Source of the DNA: JAFAGX01 sp035624215
GTDB taxonomy: Bacteria; Acidobacteriota; Terriglobia; Terriglobales; Acidobacteriaceae
DNA: 64,000 bases
Assembly: GCA_035624215.1 (NCBI GenBank)
Contig: DASPRY010000058.1
Span: 9,269 to 73,268 of the forward strand
Direction: 5' to 3'
The position numbers were made by a program, and so were the translations under genes. The notes under the pieces are model-generated. The model had not been told where the DNA came from. It did not search any database and was given only the letters and a program-made list of their open reading frames with translations. The first letter of the stretch is position 1; each line of letters opens with the position of its first letter. Below are positions 37,389 to 45,601 of this stretch, piece after piece.

Positions 37389-38420
37389 TCAGCGTTGCAC
37401 TCGGCCTGACCCTCCGCCTTTTAGAAGAGCCTCCACTTCTTCTCTAGTTGACCGGCTGAAGTCTCCAGGAATGGAATGTTTCAAACAGCCTGCGGCGACT
37501 GCGAATTCGAGCGCTTCCCGATGCGTGGCGAATTGCTGCAAACCGTAAATCAAACCCGCCGCGAAGCTGTCTCCGCTGCCGACTCGGTCGACAATGTGGG
37601 TGATCTCGTAATGCCGGCTGGTCAGGAATTCCTTGCGATCGTTCAGGCACGCCGACCAGCCGTTATGCGAAGCGCTCTTCGACTCCCGTAAGCTTATGGC
37701 GATCGCCTTCAAGTTGGGATACTGCCGCAGCACCTGCACAGTTAGGCTCTCGTATTCTTCAACCTCCAATTTGGTCGAATGCACGTCCACCTTCGCCGAA
37801 ATACCCAAAGCCATCTGCACATCCTCTTCGTTCGCGATCAGGATTTCCACCAGCCTTACCAGTTCCGGCATTACCTCGTGGGCACGCTTGCCCCACTTCC
37901 ACAAATTCTTGCGGTAGTTCAGATCGCACGAAACGCTAATGCCTTGCTCTCGCGCCTTCGACAGAGACTCCAGCGCAAGCTCAGCCGCGGGGGCGCTGAT
38001 CGCGGGGGTGATCCCGGTGATGTGGTACCAGAGCGCACCATCGAAGACCCTGCCCCAATCCAGATCACCGCGTTTGGCAACTGCGATTGCGCTGTGCTCG
38101 CGATCGTAGATGACCTTTGATGGGCGCTGGTTAGCGCCGGTCTCAATGTAATACAAGCTCATGCGTCCTTTTCCGCGCACGACCTTTGAAGTATCCACAC
38201 CAAAACGCCGTAGTTCTCCCAGCGCTGAGTCGGCAATCGCATTGTCCGGGAGCACCGTGATATATCTCGACTGCAGACCCAGAAGCGCGAGCGCAACCGC
38301 AACGTTGGCTTCGCCTCCGCCAAATGTCGCTTCGAATCGCGGGCTTTGCAGAAAACGTTCTGCGTCCGGCGGAGCTAGACGCAGCATCAGCTCACCAAAA
38401 GTTACCGTTACGTTCTTCAT
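37389..38420 (-). CDS. kdgK: 2-dehydro-3-deoxygluconokinase (PfkB family)
   Basis: 343 residues. The PfkB family marks are present: FGGGEANVAVALALLG near residue 34 and the catalytic DRVGSGDSFAAGLIYG (anion hole and base Asp) around 277-292. KDG-kinase-type substrate residues are suggested by RMSLYYIETGANQRPSKVIYDREHSA and CDLNYRKNLWKW. It phosphorylates 2-keto-3-deoxygluconate to KDPG, the step before the aldolase encoded at 39912. It is divergent from the dehydratase gene. No strong ribosome site in front of the ATG. Confidence 0.9.
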   Translation of the reverse strand: MKNVTVTFGELMLRLAPPDAERFLQSPRFEATFGGGEANVAVALALLGLQSRYITVLPDNAIADSALGELRRFGVDTSKVVRGKGRMSLYYIETGANQRPSKVIYDREHSAIAVAKRGDLDWGRVFDGALWYHITGITPAISAPAAELALESLSKAREQGISVSCDLNYRKNLWKWGKRAHEVMPELVRLVEILIANEEDVQMALGISAKVDVHSTKLEVEEYESLTVQVLRQYPNLKAIAISLRESKSASHNGWSACLNDRKEFLTSRHYEITHIVDRVGSGDSFAAGLIYGLQQFATHREALEFAVAAGCLKHSIPGDFSRSTREEVEALLKGGGSGRVQR

Positions 38421-38568
38421 AGCAGACTATCTTACGCGAGTAGATTGGCCCCTCATGCCGCGACTTCCCGTTGACTTGATTGGGGCTGGACGCACGCCAA
38501 CTCGCCCAACAACGGCTATGATTACGCAATAGACTGTTGTAGTGTGCGCGGAGAAAGGGCATGAAGAC

Positions 38569-39807
38569 TTGAGAATCACTCGGCTCAAGACCGCAGTAGT
38601 CGAAGGTAATTTCGACTGGACTTTTGTCCGCATCGAGACTGACGAGGGCATCCAGGGACTGGGAGAATGTTTTTTCGCTCCGGGGCTAACAGCAATTCTG
38701 CGCTCTTTGGAGCCGCTTCTTGTTCACGAAGACCCGCGTGATGTCCATCGCCTATTTCGCAAGCTGCAACTTGCGACGTCGGGCGCCGGTTCAGTCTCGG
38801 GGATTATCTATAACGCCATCAGCGGAGTAGAAGCTGCTCTTTGGGATCTCCTCGGGAAATGGCTCGACGTACCGATTTACCAGCTGCTAGGGGGCAAATT
38901 CCGTGAGCAGGTACGCATCTATGCCGACTGCCATGGCGGTGAAGCATTAGAGAGCCTGGATGAAGTCTTGCGTTCGCGTCCGCCTTCCTGGGTGAAGCAA
39001 GGGGCTGGGCATGCTTCGAAGAACTATTTTGGTGAAGCCGGAGACACTGCGGCATCATCTCCGGAGGATTATCGCAAGCGGGCCATCGCGATGAAACACC
39101 AGGGCTATACGGCATTGAAATTTGATCTCGATGTGCCCGGCACGGAGGGCCTCGATTTGCACAACCGTTGCCTGACCAATCCAGCGATCGATCGCATGGT
39201 GGAACTTATCGGAGCGGTTCGCGACGGAGTCGGATATGACATCGATGTCGCTGTCGATTGCCACTGGCGCTATTCTGTTAGCGACGTGGTAAAGGTTGCT
39301 CAGGCGCTGGAACCGTTCCGGCTGCTTTGGCTCGAAGATCCTGTTCCTCCCGAAAGCATAGACGCTTTACGCGCAGTGAGTTCACGGATAAGAATTCCGG
39401 TCGCTACCGGCGAAAACCTGTATTTATTTGAAGGTTTCCGGGAAATTCTGCAGACGCATGCGATAGGAATCGCCACACCCGACCTGCAAAAAGTCGGCGG
39501 CTTGGCAATTGCTCAGCAGATCGCGCAGTTTGCCGACGGGCAGACCATCCCGGTTGCGCCGCACAATATCAGCAGCCCGGTTGGGACTCTCGCATCTGCG
39601 CATTTCTGCACTGCCATTCCAAATTTCCTCGTCCTCGAATTCCACGCTTCGGATGTTCCCTTCTGGAACGATTTGGTCGAAGGAATCCCCAAACCGATTA
39701 TTCAAGGCGGGGCAATCCGACTCCCGGACAAGCCTGGGCTTGGAGTCACACTCAACGAGGAAGTCGCCCGCAGGTATGGTCGCAAGGGCGAACCATTTTT
39801 CGAGTGA
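38569..39807 (+). CDS. Enolase-superfamily (mandelate racemase/muconate lactonizing enzyme type) sugar-acid dehydratase
   Basis: 412 residues from the TTG at 38569 (RITRLKTAVVEGNFDW, with AAAGGG 9 nt upstream); a GTG at 38542 is the alternative. The capping domain is followed by the TIM barrel with the family metal ligands: Asp in VAVDCHWRY, Glu in LWLEDPVPPE and Glu in VATGENLYL, and a His in PVAPHNISSPVG. The LKFDLDVPGTEG strand resembles archaeal gluconate/galactonate dehydratases. With the KDG kinase and KDPG aldolase as neighbours, dehydration of an aldonic acid to 2-keto-3-deoxy-aldonate is the likely reaction; which aldonate is open. Confidence 0.88.
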   Translation: MRITRLKTAVVEGNFDWTFVRIETDEGIQGLGECFFAPGLTAILRSLEPLLVHEDPRDVHRLFRKLQLATSGAGSVSGIIYNAISGVEAALWDLLGKWLDVPIYQLLGGKFREQVRIYADCHGGEALESLDEVLRSRPPSWVKQGAGHASKNYFGEAGDTAASSPEDYRKRAIAMKHQGYTALKFDLDVPGTEGLDLHNRCLTNPAIDRMVELIGAVRDGVGYDIDVAVDCHWRYSVSDVVKVAQALEPFRLLWLEDPVPPESIDALRAVSSRIRIPVATGENLYLFEGFREILQTHAIGIATPDLQKVGGLAIAQQIAQFADGQTIPVAPHNISSPVGTLASAHFCTAIPNFLVLEFHASDVPFWNDLVEGIPKPIIQGGAIRLPDKPGLGVTLNEEVARRYGRKGEPFFE

Positions 39808-39911
39808 AGCGCCAAGCATCGGAACTGGATCACCCCGGTTTCCCAATTCTCGTCATCTTGTAGAATGTCCTCGCGGTGCCCGCACTGGCGTGCTTTAGTT
39901 GTCCCAGTTAT

Positions 39912-40568
39912 ATGTCATTGCCGAAACTGAAAATTCTGGGGAAAATTGTAGACTCCGGCCTGGTGGCTGTGGTTCGAGCCGAAGGATCGGAGCAAGCTTC
40001 ACGCATTGCCGACGCCTGTGCCCAAGGAGGAGTGGGAGCAATCGAAATCACTTTCACCGTGCCGGGCGCTCCGGGTCTCATCGAGCAGCTTGTGCGCCGA
40101 GATGCTGCATGCGACATCGTGATCGGTGCGGGTACGGTCCTGGATCCCGAGACGGCGCGAATAGCGATCCTAGCGGGTGCAAAATTTATCGTTGGGCCAT
40201 CCCTTAGCCTTGATACTGCGCGCTTGTGCAATTGTTATCAGGTTCCTTACCTGCCGGGCGCAGGTACGGTGAAGGAGATTGTTGAAGCCATGGAATGCGG
40301 CGCCGACATCGTCAAGGTATTTCCGGGAGAAACCTTGGGCCCCACGTTCGTCAAAGCGGTGCGCGGGCCTCTGCCGCATGCTTCGTTAATGCCCACCGGT
40401 AATGTGAGACTCGAGAATGTCGCGGAATGGATCCGGGCCGGAAGTGTTGCGGTTGGAATCGGGGGAAATTTGACCGCCGGCGCGAAGCGCGGCGATTTCC
40501 AATCGATTACTGATTTGGCACGACAATTCATTGCTAAGATTCGAGAAGCTCGCGAGAGTACCCGGTAG
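39912..40568 (+). CDS. eda: KDPG aldolase (2-dehydro-3-deoxy-phosphogluconate aldolase)
   Basis: 218 residues from the ATG at 39912. Class I aldolase signatures of the KDPG/KHG family are clear: E45 in GAIEITFT and the Schiff-base lysine K135 in ADIVKVFPGE, with GAGTV and LPGAGTVKE phosphate-binding turns. It cleaves KDPG to pyruvate and glyceraldehyde 3-phosphate and so closes the route from the dehydratase and kinase next to it. The frame is open back to 39876; neither start has a good ribosome site. The RraA-like gene follows 35 bp later. Confidence 0.92.
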   Translation: MSLPKLKILGKIVDSGLVAVVRAEGSEQASRIADACAQGGVGAIEITFTVPGAPGLIEQLVRRDAACDIVIGAGTVLDPETARIAILAGAKFIVGPSLSLDTARLCNCYQVPYLPGAGTVKEIVEAMECGADIVKVFPGETLGPTFVKAVRGPLPHASLMPTGNVRLENVAEWIRAGSVAVGIGGNLTAGAKRGDFQSITDLARQFIAKIREARESTR

Positions 40569-40603
40569 CGCGTTCGATACGAGCGTCGCGTACAAGAAAG
40601 ATA

Positions 40604-41296
40604 ATGAAATCCTGGAGCACAGACGAAGAACTCTTCGCCACCATCCGGCGCGAACTGTTTACTTGTGTGGTCGGCGACGTCATGGACAAAATGGGTCTTC
40701 AGCATCAATTCCTGCCGCCGCAGATTCGCCCCTTGCGATCCGACATGGTCGTGGTCGGTCGCGCAATGCCGGTGCTAGCGGTCGATGTCTTTGAAGAGAA
40801 AGTCACTGGAAGTAACAATAAGCTCATGCAGAAGCCGTTCGGCCTGATGCTTGAGGCTCTGGATGATTTAAAACCCAACGAGGTCTACGTCAATACCGGG
40901 TCGTCTCCGCGCAATGCTCTCTGGGGAGAACTCATGAGCATTCGCGCCCGTAAGCTCGGCGCAGCCGGCGCTGTATTAGACGGCTACTTGCGCGACACAA
41001 AGGCAGTGCTCAAGCTGGATTTTTCTTCGTTCTGTTGGGGCTCGTACGCGCAAGACTCCGCGCCTCGCTACAAAGTAGTGGATTTTCGTATCGCTATCGA
41101 AATCGGATGCGTACGTTTGCGTCCCGGCGATTTTGTTTTCGGCGATATCGACGGTGTATGCGTGGTCCCGGTTGAAGCCGCGACCGAAGTATTTACGAAA
41201 GCACTTGAAAAAGCGCGCGGCGAAAAGTTGGTGAGAAAGGCGCTCGAGGAGGGAAGCAGCGCGGTAGCTGCGTTTGAGAAACATGGAATCATGTAG
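40604..41296 (+). CDS. RraA-family protein / class II oxo-acid aldolase-like
   Basis: 230 residues. The RraA/HMG-aldolase fold is recognised from VVGDVMDKMG, the glycine-rich ELMSIRARKLGAAGAVLDGYLRD with the conserved Arg-Asp pair (LRD) that, in class II HMG/CHA aldolases, binds pyruvate and metal, and the PGDFVFGDIDGVCVVP turn near the end. Members split 4-carboxy-4-hydroxy-oxo acids or decarboxylate oxaloacetate; others inhibit RNase E. In this setting an enzyme acting on a keto-sugar acid is more likely. Same direction as the aldolase and SDR genes around it (35 and 24 bp). Confidence 0.82.
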   Translation: MKSWSTDEELFATIRRELFTCVVGDVMDKMGLQHQFLPPQIRPLRSDMVVVGRAMPVLAVDVFEEKVTGSNNKLMQKPFGLMLEALDDLKPNEVYVNTGSSPRNALWGELMSIRARKLGAAGAVLDGYLRDTKAVLKLDFSSFCWGSYAQDSAPRYKVVDFRIAIEIGCVRLRPGDFVFGDIDGVCVVPVEAATEVFTKALEKARGEKLVRKALEEGSSAVAAFEKHGIM

Positions 41297-41320
41297 GTCC
41301 ACGCCTCTGGAGCGGGAACG

Positions 41321-42094
41321 ATGATTCAAATCGATCTGTCCGGCAAAGTGATTCTGATCACCGGCGCTATGGGCGCCATCGCCGAGTACATGGTGAAGAA
41401 GCTGCACGAAGCCGGAGCCAAGCTGGTTCTACTCGACCTCAAACCAGCTGACGACGCGAACAAAATGCTACATGAGTGGAAGATTCCTGATGCAGCTTAC
41501 GTCTATCACTCGATCGACATCACCGATTCTGCGTGCCTGAGGCGGACTGTGGACGAATCTTTCGAGCAATTCCCTCGCCTGGATATCATACTGGGACATG
41601 CCGGAGGTTGCGGGCTTCATCCCTTTGCCACCACTTCGGAAGCCGAATTTGAACGCATTTTCCGGTTTAATTTCCTGGCGCAGGTCAGTCTTACGCGCAC
41701 CGTTTTTGCCCAATGGATCAAGCGCAAGATACCAGGTCACCTCATCTTCACGTCTTCTTATGTCGCACGGGTTCCGCATACTCAAATTCCCGCCTACGCC
41801 TCTGCCAAAGCGGCGCTCGAGAATTTCGCCCGCTGCATGGCGCTCGAATATGCGTCATTTGGCATCCGCGTTAATGTGATCTCGCCCGGAAATGTCGCCG
41901 CAGGAAGTTCTCTCAAAGTCTTCGAGGAAGATGCGGCCTATCGGGAGTTCGTTCTCCGCGTTTCTCTGGGAAAACGTAATAGCCCCGAGTCCATTGCCGA
42001 TGCTTTCGTGTTCTTATGTTCGCCGCTTGCATCCGAGATCAGCGGACAAATCCTTAGTTCCGACTACGGTTCGGGAATTGGGAACCGCTTATGA
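41321..42094 (+). CDS. SDR-family oxidoreductase
   Basis: 257 residues. Short-chain dehydrogenase marks: Rossmann glycine turn VILITGAMGAIAEYM (a TGxxGxIx variant), GHAGG instead of NNAG, catalytic Ser in FTSSYVAR and YASAK (Tyr and Lys). GGAG lies 8 nt upstream. Its stop overlaps the mannonate dehydratase ATG by 4 bp. In uronate catabolism an SDR here could serve as a fructuronate reductase (UxuB function, fructuronate to mannonate), feeding the next gene; this is inference from position. Confidence 0.85.
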   Translation: MIQIDLSGKVILITGAMGAIAEYMVKKLHEAGAKLVLLDLKPADDANKMLHEWKIPDAAYVYHSIDITDSACLRRTVDESFEQFPRLDIILGHAGGCGLHPFATTSEAEFERIFRFNFLAQVSLTRTVFAQWIKRKIPGHLIFTSSYVARVPHTQIPAYASAKAALENFARCMALEYASFGIRVNVISPGNVAAGSSLKVFEEDAAYREFVLRVSLGKRNSPESIADAFVFLCSPLASEISGQILSSDYGSGIGNRL

Positions 42095-43212
42095 AGGTCG
42101 GCCTTGGGCTGTACCGGCACATGTTGACGCGTGAATATTACGACTTCGCGCGGCAAGCCGGATGCACTCATGTAATCGCTCACCTCGTCGATTATTTCCA
42201 CCGGGGAGCGACGAACCCTCGCCACAACCAGCCTACCGGCGCAAAATACGAGCCCTGGGGAGTGGCCGGAGATTCCGAGAAACTTTGGACCCTTGCCGAA
42301 CTAAAAAAGCTTCGCCGAGAAATCGACGATGCGGGCCTGGTTCTCGCCGCAATTGAAAATCTCGATCCCGCCCATTGGTATGACATTCTGCTCGATGGTC
42401 CCCGGCGTTCGCAGCAAATTGAGAATGTGAAGACCATCATTCGCCGCATGGGTGACGCGGGTATTCCGATCCTTGGCTACAATTTCAGCTTGGCCGGCGT
42501 TTGCGGCCGCGTCACGACTCCCTTCGGCCGGGGAGGAGCCTTAACTGTCGGCATGGACGGCCCGGCAGACGATCAATCCGTACCAAATGGCATGGTCTGG
42601 AATATGGTCTACGACCCAGAAGCTCCGCCGGGTGACTTGCCTCCTGTTTCTCACGAAGAACTCTGGCAGCGTCTGCATAGATTTCTTGAGGACGTGATTC
42701 CCACTGCCGAGCAATCGGGCGTCAAACTCGGAGCACATCCCGACGATCCTCCCATGCCCACAATGCGCGGTCAGCCTCGTCTTGTGTTCCAGCCGCACAT
42801 GTATCAGCGCTTGCTTGATTCCGTTCCCAGCCGTTGCAACGCTTTGGAACTTTGCGTCGGTACCATCGCGGAAATGACGGAAGGGGATGTCTATCAAGCG
42901 GTCGACCAATACAGCAAGCAAGGCAAAATCGCTTACCTTCATTTGCGCAACGTCGTCGGCAAGGTGCCCTATTATCGCGAGACTTTCATCGACGAAGGCG
43001 ACGTAGACATGGTCCGAATCCTCTCGATTCTCAAGCGCAACCACTTCGACGGCGTCATTATTCCGGATCACACGCCGCAAATGTCCTGTCCCGCTCCCTG
43101 GCATGCAGGCATGGCTCATACCTTGGGCTTCATCTTGGCAGTCAAGGCCGTGCTGGAATCTACGACGACTGCCAGCGTCGCTATTGCGAATTCCACCCAC
43201 CGAGGTGAATAA
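42091..43212 (+). CDS. uxuA: Mannonate dehydratase
   Basis: 373 residues, starting in ATGA overlap with the SDR gene. UxuA-type TIM barrel: MKVGLGLYRHMLTREYYDFARQAGCTHV, LAAIENLDP, GIPILGYNFSLAGV, then the metal-site region GVKLGAHPDDPPMP (His and Asp), CNALELCVGTIAEM and KIAYLHLRNV, VIIPDHTPQM. It converts D-mannonate to 2-keto-3-deoxygluconate, the substrate of the KDG kinase at 37389-38420. The best-known UxuA proteins are of similar length. Confidence 0.9.
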   Translation: MKVGLGLYRHMLTREYYDFARQAGCTHVIAHLVDYFHRGATNPRHNQPTGAKYEPWGVAGDSEKLWTLAELKKLRREIDDAGLVLAAIENLDPAHWYDILLDGPRRSQQIENVKTIIRRMGDAGIPILGYNFSLAGVCGRVTTPFGRGGALTVGMDGPADDQSVPNGMVWNMVYDPEAPPGDLPPVSHEELWQRLHRFLEDVIPTAEQSGVKLGAHPDDPPMPTMRGQPRLVFQPHMYQRLLDSVPSRCNALELCVGTIAEMTEGDVYQAVDQYSKQGKIAYLHLRNVVGKVPYYRETFIDEGDVDMVRILSILKRNHFDGVIIPDHTPQMSCPAPWHAGMAHTLGFILAVKAVLESTTTASVAIANSTHRGE

Positions 43213-44611
43213 GCTGACACCCTTGTTGATTCAACCGCATTCGCGCCATCCGCTGGTGATCGCCGCTACCGTCTCAACTTTAGGTGGGCTGCTCTTCGGT
43301 TACGACAACATCGTAATCAGCGGAGCCATCGGCTACCTCAGCCAGCTTTTTCATCTTGACGCCGCCGGTACCGGATGGGCCGCGGGGTGTGCGCTCATCG
43401 GCTGCATTGTCGGTTGCGCCTCTGCCGGAACAGTCGCTGATTTTCTCGGCAAGAAGAAAGGTCTGGCTCTGTGCGCTATCTGCTTCGCGCTATCCTCCGC
43501 TGGCATGCTCTTTGCCGCGAGCCTTACTCAGTTCGTGGTTTGGCGTCTGATCGGTGGCTTAGGTATTGGAGCAGCTTCAGTGATATCTCCCAATTACATC
43601 GCTGAAATTGCGCCCACTCGCGTTCGCGGCAGATGCGTCACTCTATATCAGTTGGGAATTGTTGTAGGCATCCTTGCTGCAGTTTTTGTCAACATGCTCA
43701 TCCAGCGCATGGGCGATGAAGCCTGGAACATCTCTATCGGTTGGCGATGGATGTTTCTCGCCGGAATCGTTCCCGCGCTTCTGTTCGGCGGCATGATTTT
43801 GCCCGCGGCCGAAAGCCCGCGCTGGCTGATGAAGGTGGGCCGCGACGATGAGGCAATTGCTGTCCTAAGCAGTATCAGCAATCCTGACGTTGCTCGCCAA
43901 GAAGCTGCCGAAATTCAGAACTCCTTGCAAAGCGAAGAGGGGCACATTTCAGAGCTGTTTACCACATTTCGGCGGCCGCTGCTGCTTGGCATCATGCTTG
44001 CCGCCTTGCAGCAGATTAGCGGGATCACTCCGCTGTTCTCATTTCTCCCGGAAGTTTTTCGTGCGGCTGGGGCTGCGGCGGGCGATGCATTCTTTCAGTC
44101 TGTCCTGGTCAGCTTGATCAACCTGTTGTTTACTCTGTTCGCGCTTTGGCTGGTGGATCGGGCCGGAAGAAAAACTCTCATCCTCGCCGGAACGACTTTG
44201 CAGTTTATCTCATTCGCCCTGGTGGGCTGGGTCTACCACATTCACGGAAGTGGCTTGGCGGTTCTTATCCTGGTGATGAGCTTCGTTGCCGGCCACGCTT
44301 TCGGCAACGGCGTAGCATGCTGGGTCATCATCTCGGAAATTTATCCCACCAAGGTTCGCGGCCGTGGCATGTCGATCGCCACCACCGCGCTCTGGCTGGT
44401 GGGGTATTTGGGCAACCAAATGTTTCCCATCATGCAAAAGAGCCTGGGCTCGGATGGCACGTTTTGGTGCTTCAGTGGAGGAGCATTGCTGACCATTCTG
44501 CTCGTCGCCCTCCTTGTGCCGGAAACAAAGGGCCGATCTCTGGAGGAGATCACACAATTCTGGATGTCAGAGCACTCCGTATCAGCAACCGCGGGAGCTG
44601 AGATCGACTAG
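43205..44611 (+). CDS. MFS sugar porter
   Basis: 468 residues from the GTG at 43205, which lies just inside the end of uxuA; the frame stays open to 43103, but that would give an implausible extension. Sugar-porter marks: STLGGLLFGYDNIVISGAI, GKKKGLALC, VRGRCVTLYQ, AESPRWLMKVGR, DRAGRKTLILAG, PETKGRSLEEI. Twelve helices predicted. Position behind the dehydratase genes suggests uptake of the uronic/aldonic acid or its sugar precursor. Its 3' end overlaps the convergent lactonase by 4 bp. Confidence 0.9.
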   Translation: MNKLTPLLIQPHSRHPLVIAATVSTLGGLLFGYDNIVISGAIGYLSQLFHLDAAGTGWAAGCALIGCIVGCASAGTVADFLGKKKGLALCAICFALSSAGMLFAASLTQFVVWRLIGGLGIGAASVISPNYIAEIAPTRVRGRCVTLYQLGIVVGILAAVFVNMLIQRMGDEAWNISIGWRWMFLAGIVPALLFGGMILPAAESPRWLMKVGRDDEAIAVLSSISNPDVARQEAAEIQNSLQSEEGHISELFTTFRRPLLLGIMLAALQQISGITPLFSFLPEVFRAAGAAAGDAFFQSVLVSLINLLFTLFALWLVDRAGRKTLILAGTTLQFISFALVGWVYHIHGSGLAVLILVMSFVAGHAFGNGVACWVIISEIYPTKVRGRGMSIATTALWLVGYLGNQMFPIMQKSLGSDGTFWCFSGGALLTILLVALLVPETKGRSLEEITQFWMSEHSVSATAGAEID

Positions 44612-45516
44612 TTATACCCCGACTCGAATACCCGGAACTGACACTCCGGCTGACCGGCAACATCAGTTGCGATCGCATACAAACCACCAGCCAACCGGTC
44701 TCCGGCAGGCGCCTCGACTCTGGCTGTTGTCACGTAGAGGGTCTTGCGATGCGGTCCGCCAAATGTACAGGTCGTTATGTTTCTTACCGGCATTTCAATT
44801 GTTCGATCAATCGATCCGTTTGGTGAAACTCGCACGATGCACCCACCAAAGAAGCGGCAATTCCAGAGATATCCGTCGGAGTCAACCGTCGATCCATCCG
44901 GCAGGCCTCTCGCAAAATCTTGAAGAAAAGGACGCTCATTGGCGATCGCGCCGGTAGCAGGATTGTAGTCGTACCGCCAAATTGTATTTGCGAGAGTATC
45001 CGCAAAATAGAAATGCCGATGATCAGGACTCCAAGTAAGGGTGTTTGCGATTCCGATGTTTTGCCGCCATATCCTCACTTCGCCGTTCGGATCGAGCCGG
45101 AAGAGGGCGCCATCCCGTCCACCGGCTTCGCCGTTTGAGCCATCCGGATTCACATTGTTGCGCATCGAGCCGAGCCACAATGATCCTCGTGGATCCGGCC
45201 GCGCATCATTCAGCCGAACTTTCGGCCATCCCTCAAGCCGGAAAAGAGGATCGTGGCGAGTATCGTTGTCCGGCTCCCACAGAATTACGCATGAGCCGAG
45301 CACGACTACCAGAACATCAGGGCGATCTGTGACTGCCAGTGCTGTCACCGGCTCTTCGAAGAACCACGTGCGTACGCATTGATCCTTGGGTCGAAAGCGA
45401 TGTACAAGGAAACGATTTATGTCGGTCCAGTACACGGCTTCATGCGCGGCATGCCAGACTGCCCCTTCCCCGCACACATCTCCGCTTGGAGCCACGCAAA
45501 TTGGGTCACCTATCAT
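44608..45516 (-). CDS. SMP-30/gluconolactonase-family lactonase
   Basis: 302 residues, six-bladed beta-propeller of the SMP-30/gluconolaconase/LRE type: GEGAVWHAAHEAVYWTDI (metal Glu), KVRLNDARPDPRGSLWLGSM (metal Asn), WSPDHRHFYFADT, GLPDGSTVDSDGYLWNCRF (metal Asp). No signal peptide. It would open aldono-lactones to aldonic acids, entering the pathway before the dehydratase encoded at 38569. It lies 85 bp downstream of the third TonB receptor on the same strand and may be read through from it. Confidence 0.9.
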   Translation of the reverse strand: MIGDPICVAPSGDVCGEGAVWHAAHEAVYWTDINRFLVHRFRPKDQCVRTWFFEEPVTALAVTDRPDVLVVVLGSCVILWEPDNDTRHDPLFRLEGWPKVRLNDARPDPRGSLWLGSMRNNVNPDGSNGEAGGRDGALFRLDPNGEVRIWRQNIGIANTLTWSPDHRHFYFADTLANTIWRYDYNPATGAIANERPFLQDFARGLPDGSTVDSDGYLWNCRFFGGCIVRVSPNGSIDRTIEMPVRNITTCTFGGPHRKTLYVTTARVEAPAGDRLAGGLYAIATDVAGQPECQFRVFESGYN

Positions 45517-45601
45517 GACACGCCTAATCCGGCCACTGGGTCGGTGTTAATTCTCTAGGCGAGTTTATCCTTTCAGCGGGGTTTTTTGGGGCGTTGGTGC
45601 T

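Noticed and set aside
45540..45601. Possible terminator with GCGGGGTTTTTT behind the third receptor
   Set aside because: The G/T run has no matching C-rich arm; no stem could be drawn.
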